DNA of 64,000 nt, taken from assembly GCF_003732225.1 (NCBI RefSeq), contig NZ_MOBJ01000015.1, forward strand, positions 62,001 to 126,000, in the 5' to 3' direction. Of this stretch, positions 50,993 to 59,224 are shown piece by piece. Numbering within the stretch: position 1 is the stretch's first letter; every line of letters begins with the position of its first letter. Below the pieces are notes generated by a model, which saw only the letters and a program-made list of their open reading frames with translations, searched no databases and was not told where the DNA came from. The position numbers and the translations under genes are program-made. The DNA comes from Pseudomonas brassicacearum (GTDB lineage: Bacteria; Pseudomonadota; Gammaproteobacteria; Pseudomonadales; Pseudomonadaceae).

Positions 50993-52315
50993 ATGAATAG
51001 CCATACTGAAAAAACAGGCGCGCACTCCGAAATTTATGCACTCAAGAACGTCAGTCGCGGGTTCGGCAAGGGCAAGGATGAGTTGCAGGTGCTCAGCGAT
51101 GTCGATCTGACCCTGCGCGAGGGCGAAATCGTCGGCATGCTGGGTCGCTCCGGGTCTGGCAAATCGACGCTGCTGCGGATCATTGCCGGTCTTATCCTGC
51201 CCTCCTCAGGCGAGGTCCGCTATAACGGTTCGTTGTTGACCGGCCCCGCCGAAGGCGTGGCCATGGTCTTCCAGACCTTTGCCCTGTTTCCCTGGCTGAC
51301 GGTTCTGGAAAACGTCGAAGCCGGTCTTCAAGCATTGCAGGTCGAGCCCAAGGCCGCGCGCAAGCGTGCACTGGCAGCGATCGACCTGATCGGCCTCGAC
51401 GGATTCGAAAACGCTTACCCGCGGGAATTGTCGGGCGGCATGCGCCAGCGGGTGGGCTTTGCCCGGGCGCTGGTGGTCAATCCGACCTTGCTGCTGATGG
51501 ACGAGCCGTTCTCGGCGCTGGATGTGCTGACGGCAGAAACCCTGAGAACCGATTTGCTGGACCTGTGGAGCGGCGGCCAGTTGCCGATCAAGTCCATCCT
51601 GATCGTGACCCACAACATCGAAGAGGCGGTGTTGATGTGCGACCGCGTACTGGTCTTGTCGTCGAACCCCGGCCGGGTCGTGGCGCAAATCAACGTGCCG
51701 TTCGCTCACCCACGCAACCGTCTGGACCCGGCCTTTCGCAAAATGGTCGATGACATCTATGCCTTGATGACCAACCGACGCAGCGCCGACGCCAAGACGG
51801 GCAAGGCCGAACTGCAATTGGGCAGCCCATTGCCCGAAGTGTCGACCAACCTGATGGCCGGTCTGATTTCTGCGCTGGCGGCCGAGCCGTATTATGGGCA
51901 GGACAGCCTCTCCAATGTCGCCGAGCGTCTGTTGCTGGAGGTCGATGACCTGTTTCCGGTGGCGGAGATGCTCGAGCATCTGGGGTTTGCCGAACTCAAG
52001 GGCGCCGACATCAAGCTGACCGACGCGGGCAAGCTGTTCGATGAGTACGGTACTCAGGAACGCAAAACCATTTTTGCCGAACATCTGCTTCGGTATGTGC
52101 CATTGGCCACCCGTATTCGCCAGGTGTTGCAGGAGCGACGCGGTCACTGGGCGCCGCGGGTACGTTTCGAGCAGGAGTTGGGAGATTCGCTCAATGACGC
52201 AGCGGTGGAAGAAACCCTGGAGAACGTGATCAGCTGGGGCCGGTACGCCGAAATATTTTCCTACGACGACAACACCGAGACCTTCAGTCTGGAAGATGTC
52301 GAAGGCAGTCTGTAA
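50993..52315 (+). CDS. ABC transporter ATP-binding protein with C-terminal extension
   Basis: 440 residues. The first ~260 are a nitrate/sulfonate-type ATPase: Walker A GRSGSGKSTLLRIIAGL, Q-loop VFQTFALFPWL, signature LSGGMRQRVGFARAL, Walker B LLMDEPFSALD. The last ~160 form an extra winged-helix-like domain (YGQDSLSNVAERLLLEVDDLFPVAEMLEHLGF and onward), known as the AAA-associated C-terminal domain. Such tails may sense an intracellular ligand or bind the permease; the partner is the double permease upstream. Confidence 0.88.
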   Translation: MNSHTEKTGAHSEIYALKNVSRGFGKGKDELQVLSDVDLTLREGEIVGMLGRSGSGKSTLLRIIAGLILPSSGEVRYNGSLLTGPAEGVAMVFQTFALFPWLTVLENVEAGLQALQVEPKAARKRALAAIDLIGLDGFENAYPRELSGGMRQRVGFARALVVNPTLLLMDEPFSALDVLTAETLRTDLLDLWSGGQLPIKSILIVTHNIEEAVLMCDRVLVLSSNPGRVVAQINVPFAHPRNRLDPAFRKMVDDIYALMTNRRSADAKTGKAELQLGSPLPEVSTNLMAGLISALAAEPYYGQDSLSNVAERLLLEVDDLFPVAEMLEHLGFAELKGADIKLTDAGKLFDEYGTQERKTIFAEHLLRYVPLATRIRQVLQERRGHWAPRVRFEQELGDSLNDAAVEETLENVISWGRYAEIFSYDDNTETFSLEDVEGSL

Positions 52316-52370
52316 CCGGCTCATTCAAGGTCGGACACGCAGGGGCTGAAATGAGCTGACTGGCCACTCC

Positions 52371-52396
52371 TTTCGACAGCTTGCTGGTTGTCGAAA
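52371..52396. repeat. Inverted repeat after the ABC operon
   Basis: TTTCGACA (52371-52378) and TGTCGAAA (52389-52396), 10 bp apart. No T-run, so terminator function is uncertain. Confidence 0.45.
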
Positions 52397-52484
52397 AGGG
52401 TGGTGCAAATAGTGAAGATGTAGTCGCGATTTCGCCATTATCAACGTTCATCAACATTGCTCCCCCACAGTGTTGACTACACTG

Positions 52485-52505
52485 CCCCCATCATTCGATG
52501 GGGGA
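52485..52505 (+). promoter_or_regulatory. Hairpin covering the ribosome-binding site of the Rhs gene
   Basis: CCCCCAT (52485-52491) pairs perfectly with ATGGGGG (52498-52504). The right arm includes GGGGGA (52500-52505), the only Shine-Dalgarno-like sequence, six bases from the GTG at 52512. Folded RNA would hide the site. Confidence 0.5.
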
Positions 52506-52511
52506 TCTTCC

Positions 52512-55298
52512 GTGTCCTTACACTTGCATAAGTTCACACCAACGCTGGCCGCGATCGACCCGCGGGGGTTGGCGGTTGCTGCGGTGTCGTACCACCGCAT
52601 CAACGCGATCGACGAGCCGACGGCGCGGATCAACCGGCAGTCGTTTGACGCAGCGGGCCGGACAATCGTGCAGTGGGACGCACGGCTGTGGGCTGATGGC
52701 GGCGAGTCCGGCGTACCAAACCAGGCAGCGATCTATAACCTTTCAGGGCAAGCGCTACGCACCGAGAGCGTGGATGCGGGCTGGCGCGTTGGTCTGTTAG
52801 GCGACGCGGGCCAGGCGCTGGAGGGCTGGGACGGCCGGGGTACGCACCGGCAGACGCACTATGACAGTCAACTGCGCCCGGTAAACGTGCATGAACAGAT
52901 GGCTAACAACGCGCAGCGCTGCGTAGAACGCTTCACGTATGGCAGTCCAACAGGCATCGCTAACGGCTGCGGCCGGCCGATCCGTCACGACGACCCGGCA
53001 GGCAGTCGGGTATTTGCGGATTATGGCTTGCTGGGGCAGGTGTTGACGCAGACGCAACGGTTCCTGACGGATCTGGACACACCGAATTGGCCGGAGTCAG
53101 TCGCAGAGCGCAATGCGTTGCTGGAGACGGATGGTCAAGGAGTGCCGGTGTCTTATACGACACACTGGTTCCACGACGGGTCGGGTGCAGTGCTGAGCCA
53201 GATCGATGCGGCAGGCACTGCGCAGCTCATGCGATACAACGTGGCGGGTCAGTTGACCCAATCCAGCCTGACACCCGAAAGTGAATCCGAGCAGATCTTG
53301 CTGAGCGAGATTATCTACAACGCGCTCGGCCAAGTGACATCAGAGACGGCGGGTAACGGGGTAACTACCCAGGGGACGTATTCGGCAGCGGACGGTCGTC
53401 TGCAGCGGCTGTACGCGGCCTGCTCGAATAAAGTCCTGCAGGATCTGAACTACACACAGGATCCGGTGGGTAATGTCCTGAGCATCGAAGATCTGGCGCA
53501 GCCGACACAGTGGTTCAACGCAAAACAGATCAATCCGCTGAGCACCTACCGCTATGACACGCTGTATCAGCTGATCGAAGCGACGGGCAGAGAGAGCGTA
53601 CAGGCAGGAATCCATCCGGGTCTGCCGGGACTGGTGTTACCCGGTGGAGGCGACGCCAGTCGGTTACGCAATTACACGCAGACCTTCGCTTATGACGCCG
53701 GCGGGAACTTGCTCACGCTCAAGCATGGTCAGTCACCACGGCGGACGATGAAGGTGGCTGAGGGGAGTAATCGCAGTCTATATATGGCCGATGTCGCAGA
53801 TCCGCCGGATCTGAACAAAAGCTTTGACGCGAACGGCAATATGCGGGTGCTGGAGGGCGCGCAGACGATGGATTGGGATGCTCGTAACCAGTTGCAACGG
53901 GTTATGCAAGTGGTTCGAGATGATGGGCCTGACGATACCGAGGTGTACGTTTACGACAGCGCAGGTCAGCGACGTCGTAAGGTGAGAATCCAGCAGGCTA
54001 AAACGCTCGGGCATGTGGCGCAGGTGCGTTATTTGCCGGGACTGGAGATCCGACACAACACCGCGACGGGCGAGGTGTTGTATGTGACGACGGCACAGGC
54101 CGGGCGTAGTGGCGTAAGGCGGCTGCATTGGCTGGCGAACGGGCGCAAGGCATTACCGACACCGCAGCTGCGCTACAGCGTAGGTGATCACCTTGGCAGC
54201 TGTGCGCTGGAGCTGGATGAGCACGGCGAGGTGATCAGCCACGAAGGCTATTACCCTTATGGCGGTACTGCATGGTGGGCGGCCGGAAGCCAAACGCACG
54301 CGCACTACAAGACAATCCGTTATTCGGGTAAGGAGCGCGATGCGACGGGGCTCTACTACTATGGTTTCCGGTACTACGCACCCTGGCTCAATCGATGGGT
54401 ATCGCCGGATCCGGCGGGCAACGTCGATGGACTGAATCTGTTCCAGATGGTCAGGAACAATCCGTTGACGTTCCGTGATGGTGACGGCAGGGCAATCGAT
54501 GATGACGATGATTTTTCTGAAAACTCCCCGAGTGCGAATGCCGGGGGATATCCGCTCGACCCTCAACTCGGACGCAGACTTGATGAGTATGAAAAGAATA
54601 TCCCTGGTCAACAGGCCGCTGTGGCGCGTGAGCTCACTCACACACGGCATGGTGAGTACATGGTGGAATCGACTTACACGGACCCGAAAATACCTGGCCG
54701 GTATCGTTTCAAGAACGTGTTTCGACCTGGATTATGGACATTGAAGGAGAATTTTCGCGCCCCGGGGAGCGAATCCAATGCGACTAGCGTGACATGGAAA
54801 GGATACGAAATGGTTTCCAGGGCGAATGGCTTCTACGGCGTTTATCCCAAGATTATCGTTCAGTGGGACGTAGTAAATAACGATGCGTTACGTGCTACTG
54901 ATGGACTGGAGAGCGGTTCGGAAGAAATGCTCGTGAGTTTTTTGTCCAGCAAGGGTAACGGGAGGTCTACCCAGAGAATATTGGATGTTGCTGGTATGCG
55001 TGCGACCCGCGTCGAGCGCAAAGAGGTCCGTGATCACCAGAAAGGCGTCGATATCGACATTATCGTAGTGCATGTCGAGCCGAATCCCACGCCGCAGATG
55101 GCTGGTGTGCAAGTGCCGCAAGCAGGTGGCGTTGCTGCGCCGCTAATGAGTCAGGGAGCTTCGAGTCCGCCCGATGCTGACCTGAGAATGCAAGTAGAGC
55201 GAGACTTGCGACGGTTGGCCCGTCCTCCGTTGTCTCGAGCCGCGCACAGCGCCTGGCGATCTGTGAAGCATTTAGTTCAATCTCGAAAGGCATCGTGA
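52512..55298 (+). CDS. TccC-like Rhs-core protein with unrecognised C-terminal domain (orphan toxin candidate)
   Basis: 928 residues from GTG at 52512 (MSLHLHKFTPTLAAIDPRGLAV). The beginning, with YHRINAIDEPTARINRQSFDAAGRTIVQWDARL, is that of TccC/SepC-type toxin-complex C subunits. YD/RHS repeats fill residues 50-600 (GQVTSETAGNGVTTQGTYSAADGRL; YDAGGNLLTLKHGQSP). The Rhs core closes at about residue 660 with YGFRYYAPWLNRWVSPDPAGNVDGLNLFQMVRNNPLTFRDGDG. The last ~270 residues are a different module, less GC-rich, with no motif I recognise, a Pro-rich hinge and a basic end. No TcA, TcB or immunity gene is adjacent. In characterised Tc toxins the core forms a cocoon and the C-terminal part is the released toxin; that role is inferred here. 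Confidence 0.85.
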   Translation: MSLHLHKFTPTLAAIDPRGLAVAAVSYHRINAIDEPTARINRQSFDAAGRTIVQWDARLWADGGESGVPNQAAIYNLSGQALRTESVDAGWRVGLLGDAGQALEGWDGRGTHRQTHYDSQLRPVNVHEQMANNAQRCVERFTYGSPTGIANGCGRPIRHDDPAGSRVFADYGLLGQVLTQTQRFLTDLDTPNWPESVAERNALLETDGQGVPVSYTTHWFHDGSGAVLSQIDAAGTAQLMRYNVAGQLTQSSLTPESESEQILLSEIIYNALGQVTSETAGNGVTTQGTYSAADGRLQRLYAACSNKVLQDLNYTQDPVGNVLSIEDLAQPTQWFNAKQINPLSTYRYDTLYQLIEATGRESVQAGIHPGLPGLVLPGGGDASRLRNYTQTFAYDAGGNLLTLKHGQSPRRTMKVAEGSNRSLYMADVADPPDLNKSFDANGNMRVLEGAQTMDWDARNQLQRVMQVVRDDGPDDTEVYVYDSAGQRRRKVRIQQAKTLGHVAQVRYLPGLEIRHNTATGEVLYVTTAQAGRSGVRRLHWLANGRKALPTPQLRYSVGDHLGSCALELDEHGEVISHEGYYPYGGTAWWAAGSQTHAHYKTIRYSGKERDATGLYYYGFRYYAPWLNRWVSPDPAGNVDGLNLFQMVRNNPLTFRDGDGRAIDDDDDFSENSPSANAGGYPLDPQLGRRLDEYEKNIPGQQAAVARELTHTRHGEYMVESTYTDPKIPGRYRFKNVFRPGLWTLKENFRAPGSESNATSVTWKGYEMVSRANGFYGVYPKIIVQWDVVNNDALRATDGLESGSEEMLVSFLSSKGNGRSTQRILDVAGMRATRVERKEVRDHQKGVDIDIIVVHVEPNPTPQMAGVQVPQAGGVAAPLMSQGASSPPDADLRMQVERDLRRLARPPLSRAAHSAWRSVKHLVQSRKAS

Positions 55299-55396
55299 AA
55301 TGAACAGAGCTTTCCGGTCGGCTTGACCCTGATGTGACAGATCCGCCCCGAAGTCTCGTACACTTCGCAGCGGTCCCCGCCCAACAGGTCTTGCTC

Positions 55397-56299
55397 ATGG
55401 ACAGACTCCAGGAAATGCAGGTATTCGTCGCCGTGGCGCAGGAGCAGGGTTTCTCTGCGGCGGCGCGGCGTCTGGGGTTGTCGGCGGCCAGCGTGACGCG
55501 GGCGGTGGCGGCGCTGGAGGCGCGTATCGGCACTCAACTGCTGACGCGAACCACGCGCAGTGTGCATCTGAGCGAGGCTGGCCAGCGTTACCTGGAAGAC
55601 TGCCGCCGCATACTGTCGGAGATTCAGGAAGCCGAGGCTTCAGCCGCTGGCAGTCATGCGCAACCGCGTGGGCAATTGACGATCACCGCGCCCGTGCTGT
55701 TCGGCGAGCTGTTCGTTACGCCGCTGATGGTTGGCTACCTCGAGCAGTTTCCCGATATCAGCATCAACGCGTTGCTGGTCGATCGGGTGGTGAGCATGGT
55801 CGAGGAGGGGATCGATGTCGCTGTGCGCATCGGTGAACTGCCTGACAGCAACCAGCACGCCATTCTGGTGGGCGAGGTGCGGCGGGTTATCTGCGGTTCT
55901 CCCGATTATCTGAAGCGTCATGGCCGGCCTGTGCATCCCAATGATCTGGGCCGAGCGCGAATTGTCGCCACCTCGTCCATTGGGCAGCAGAGGAACTGGC
56001 CCTTTATGGCGGCCGGGGAGTTGTTGAGCGTTCGCCCTGAACCGCGTCTGGTGGTGACGGCGAATCAGGCAGCAATCACCGCTGCCTCTCTGGGTCTGGG
56101 ATTGACCCGGGTTCTGTCCTACCAGGTGGCGAGCAAGGTTGCCGCCGGTGAGCTGGAAATCGTCCTGCAAGACTTCGAACTTCCTCCATTGCCCATTCAT
56201 GTGGTGTATCAGGGTGGGCGCAAGGCGCCGGCGCGGGTACGCAGTTTTGTGGACTATGCGGTGAAGGGATTGCGTGAACATCCGGCATTGCGCACCTGA
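55397..56299 (+). CDS. LysR-family transcriptional regulator
   Basis: 300 residues from MDRLQEMQVFVAVAQEQGF (55397). N-terminal winged HTH (FSAAARRLGLSAASVTRAVAALEARIGTQLLTRTTRSVHLSEAG) and a periplasmic-binding-like effector domain (RGQLTITAPVLFGELFVTPLM). It belongs to the CrgA-like subgroup. Its orientation, same strand as the GST gene 130 bp downstream, is unlike the usual divergent target, so the target is not certain. Confidence 0.92.
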   Translation: MDRLQEMQVFVAVAQEQGFSAAARRLGLSAASVTRAVAALEARIGTQLLTRTTRSVHLSEAGQRYLEDCRRILSEIQEAEASAAGSHAQPRGQLTITAPVLFGELFVTPLMVGYLEQFPDISINALLVDRVVSMVEEGIDVAVRIGELPDSNQHAILVGEVRRVICGSPDYLKRHGRPVHPNDLGRARIVATSSIGQQRNWPFMAAGELLSVRPEPRLVVTANQAAITAASLGLGLTRVLSYQVASKVAAGELEIVLQDFELPPLPIHVVYQGGRKAPARVRSFVDYAVKGLREHPALRT

Positions 56300-56429
56300 G
56301 GCGTTATTGCACCGGGTGAAATGATCGATTGTGTTTTCTGGTTATTCTGTTGTTTTGGTAGCAGATGGAAGATAGCGCCACTCAGCGCGATTCTCTCCTG
56401 AACCGCGCAATCAACCCGCGGAGTCGACC

Positions 56430-57053
56430 ATGCACGCCATCAAACTCTACAACTTCCCACGTTCCGGCCACGCCCATCGTGTGGAGTTGATGCTGTCGTT
56501 GCTTGAGCTGCCAACCGAACTGATCTTCGTCGATCTGGCGAAAGGCGCGCATAAACAGCCAGGCTTTCTTGCACTCAATGCCTTTGGTCAGGTTCCGGTG
56601 ATCGATGACCAAGGTGTGGTGCTGGCCGATTCCAACGCGATTCTGGTGTACCTGGCGCAGAAATACGGCAAGGGCCGCTGGCTGCCCGCCGACCCGGTCG
56701 GTGCAGCCAGGGTTCAGCGCTGGTTGTCGATAGCGGCTGGGCCGATTGCCTTCGGCCCGGCCATTGCGCGGCTGATCACGGTGTTTGGTGCGCCTTACAA
56801 CGCCGAAGACGTGATCGTTCGTTCACACAACCTGCTCAAGGTGATTGATCAAGAACTGAGCAAATCCACCTACCTTGCTGGTGATGAGCCGACCATCGCC
56901 GATGTTGCCGCCTACAGCTACATCGCCCATGCGCCGGAAGGCAACGTATCGCTGGCCGACTATGCCAATGTGCGGGGCTGGCTGGCGCGGATCGAGGCCT
57001 TGCCCGGTTTTGTCGGCATGCCACGCACGGTGGCCGGTTTGCAAACCGCCTGA
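56430..57053 (+). CDS. Glutathione S-transferase
   Basis: 207 residues. N-terminal thioredoxin-like domain starts IKLYNFPRSGHAHRVELML, with SGHAHR in the active-site place and the conserved cis-Pro segment GQVPVID with DSNAILVYLAQKYG. C-terminal helical domain includes YLAGDEPTIADVAAYSYI with the N-capping motif. Probably a Nu- or beta-type GST conjugating or reducing electrophiles with glutathione. It precedes the flavo-iron-sulfur protein by 62 bp. Confidence 0.9.
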   Translation: MHAIKLYNFPRSGHAHRVELMLSLLELPTELIFVDLAKGAHKQPGFLALNAFGQVPVIDDQGVVLADSNAILVYLAQKYGKGRWLPADPVGAARVQRWLSIAAGPIAFGPAIARLITVFGAPYNAEDVIVRSHNLLKVIDQELSKSTYLAGDEPTIADVAAYSYIAHAPEGNVSLADYANVRGWLARIEALPGFVGMPRTVAGLQTA

Positions 57054-57115
57054 AGCATTACGGCCCCGCATTGCCGGGCCGTTCACACTGCGCCGATGCG
57101 CAGAGGAGGACCGCG

Positions 57116-59146
57116 ATGGAGCTTTCACCTTGGCATGCCGGCGAGAAACAATTGCAGGCTCATGCAGGGGTTGCCGAGCGTATGGAAGCGCACGGGCGCA
57201 AGGTGATCCGCAGTGAAATGCCGGATCAGCATCGGCAGTTCTATCGTCAGTTGCCGTTCATGTTGTTCGGTGCCGTGGACGCCGACGGTAACCCTTGGGC
57301 GAGCATCCTCGAAGGCCAACCGGGTTTTGCCCATTCCCCCGAACCTGCGTGCTTGCAACTGGACAGCCTGCCCACGCTGGACGACCCGGCGCAATTACAC
57401 GCCGGGGCAGCGATTGGCTTGCTGGGGATCGAGTTGCACACAAGGCGGCGTAACCGGATCAACGGCCGGGTCAGCACGATTGGCGCGCAAGGCTTGAGCG
57501 TCTCGGTCGAGCAGTCTTTCGGTAATTGCCCGCAGTACATTCAATTGCGGCAGTTCGAATCGGTGCCGTTGGCCGATCCGTTGACGCGCACTGCACAGCG
57601 TCTGAATTCGCTGGATGACACGGCCACGGCGATGATTCGGGGTGCCGACACCTTCTTTGTCGCCAGTTACGTGGATGTGGATAACTCGCGCTCAGTGGAT
57701 GTTTCCCACCGTGGTGGCCAGGCGGGCTTCGTTCAGGTCGAGGGCGACTGCCTGACCATTCCTGATTTTGCCGGCAATCTGCATTTCAATACCTTGGGCA
57801 ACCTGCTGCTCAATCCGCGCGCCGGGTTGCTGTTTATCGATTTCACCACGGGCGATCTGCTGCAGGTCAGCGGTCGTACCGAAATCATCCTCGATGGCCC
57901 ACAAGTAGAAGCCTTTCAAGGCGCCGAACGGCTGTGGAAGCTGCACGTGCAGCACATCGTGCGACGGCCGGCAGCGTTGGCGTTGCGCTGGCGCTTCGAT
58001 GGGGTTTCACCCAACAGTTTGATGACCGGCACCTGGGAGCAGGCTGCCGCCAGGTTGCAGGCTAAGGCGTTGGGCGATCGCTGGCGGCCTTTGCGGGTCA
58101 GCCGGATCGAGCGGGAAAGCCAGAACATTCGCTCGATCTATCTGGAGCCAGCTGACGGCGCCGGGTTACCGCTGTTCCAGGCCGGGCAGCACTTGCCGGT
58201 GCGTTTCACCCTCGATGGCCAGGTGCACATCCGCACATACAGCCTGTCGAGTGCACCGTCCGATGAGTTTTTCCGCATCAGCGTGAAACGTGAAGGGTTG
58301 GTGTCGTCACATTTGCACGAACAGATTCGGGTCGGTGACCTGATTGAAGCCCGTGCGCCGCAAGGGCATTTCATGCTGGCCGCCAATGAACGCCGACCAC
58401 TGGTGCTGTTGGCGGCCGGGGTCGGCATCACGCCGTTGTTGTCGATGCTGCGTGAAGTGGTTTACCAGGGGCGGCGCACCCGGCGTACCCGGCCGAGCTG
58501 GTTGTTCCAGAGTTCGCGCAGCCTGGCTGATCAGCCATTTCGCGCTGAGATTGACCGCTTGCTGGACGGTGCGGATGACGCGGTGCGGGTATTACGTCTG
58601 CTCAGCCAGCCGGAACGCGAAGCCCTGGAAGGCGAGGATTTTGACCTGACCGGGCGCATAGACCTCGCGCTGCTTAAAACCATCCTGTTGGTGGAAGACT
58701 ACGATCAGCTGGATTTTGTCCTGTGTGGCCCGAGCAGTTTCACTCAAGGGCTGTACGACGGTTTACGTGGGTTGGACATTCGTGATGAGCGGATTCACGC
58801 CGAAACCTTCGGTCCGTCGACATTACGTCGGCAGCCGGATCCAGAGGCGGTAGTCATCGATCAGCCTCCAGTGGCCACCACCTCGGTCGCGGTGGTGTTC
58901 CAGCGCTCGGCCATCGATGCGCGCTGGCAGCCGGACGGCGGTAGTTTGCTGGAGTTGGCGGAAAGCCAGGGTTTGCGGCCAGAGTTCAGTTGCCGTGGCG
59001 GATCTTGTGGCACCTGCAAGACCCGTTTGATCAGCGGTCAGGTGAGTTATCCACAGCCCCCGGCGGAGCTGCCCGGTGCGGGTGAAGTGCTGATTTGCTG
59101 TGCGGTTCCGGCGCAGGGTTCGCAGCCGCTGGTACTTGAGCTGTAA
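57116..59146 (+). CDS. Three-module oxidoreductase: PNPOx-like, FAD/NAD-binding, 2Fe-2S
   Basis: 676 residues from ATG at 57116 after GAGGAGGA. Residues 1-330 resemble pyridoxamine-phosphate-oxidase-like split-barrel proteins (RQFYRQLPFMLFGAVDADGNPWASIL). Residues 340-590 are a ferredoxin reductase: FAD motif RTYSLSSAP and NAD motif LLAAGVGITPLLSML. The C-terminal ~90 residues are a plant-type 2Fe-2S domain, SCRGGSCGTCKTRL and a later CC, giving four cysteines. Electrons should pass from NAD(P)H via FAD to the cluster; the substrate acting on the N-terminal domain is unknown. It lies downstream of the GST gene. Confidence 0.88.
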   Translation: MELSPWHAGEKQLQAHAGVAERMEAHGRKVIRSEMPDQHRQFYRQLPFMLFGAVDADGNPWASILEGQPGFAHSPEPACLQLDSLPTLDDPAQLHAGAAIGLLGIELHTRRRNRINGRVSTIGAQGLSVSVEQSFGNCPQYIQLRQFESVPLADPLTRTAQRLNSLDDTATAMIRGADTFFVASYVDVDNSRSVDVSHRGGQAGFVQVEGDCLTIPDFAGNLHFNTLGNLLLNPRAGLLFIDFTTGDLLQVSGRTEIILDGPQVEAFQGAERLWKLHVQHIVRRPAALALRWRFDGVSPNSLMTGTWEQAAARLQAKALGDRWRPLRVSRIERESQNIRSIYLEPADGAGLPLFQAGQHLPVRFTLDGQVHIRTYSLSSAPSDEFFRISVKREGLVSSHLHEQIRVGDLIEARAPQGHFMLAANERRPLVLLAAGVGITPLLSMLREVVYQGRRTRRTRPSWLFQSSRSLADQPFRAEIDRLLDGADDAVRVLRLLSQPEREALEGEDFDLTGRIDLALLKTILLVEDYDQLDFVLCGPSSFTQGLYDGLRGLDIRDERIHAETFGPSTLRRQPDPEAVVIDQPPVATTSVAVVFQRSAIDARWQPDGGSLLELAESQGLRPEFSCRGGSCGTCKTRLISGQVSYPQPPAELPGAGEVLICCAVPAQGSQPLVLEL

Positions 59147-59147
59147 T

Positions 59148-59222
59148 AAAAAGATCGCAGCCTGCGGTGCTCCTACGAAATACGCGGATCCTCTGAGCTG
59201 CCGAAGGCTGCGATCCTTTGAT
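59148..59222. repeat. Inverted pair of REP elements (GGAGCTG family)
   Basis: Left arm 59148-59175 and right arm 59195-59222, in inverted orientation between two convergent genes. The left arm lacks a few bases of the core (CCTGCGGTGCTCC). Confidence 0.8.
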
Positions 59223-59224
59223 CT

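Noticed and set aside
52371..52396. Possible terminator after the ABC operon
   Set aside because: The stem is perfect, but the 10-base loop and lack of a T-run make it a weak terminator; kept only as an inverted repeat.
54900..54990. Faint resemblance of SEEMLVSF in the Rhs C-terminal module to the ExE strand of ADP-ribosyltransferases
   Set aside because: The E-x-E is not there and neither the preceding Arg nor the STS motif can be placed convincingly.
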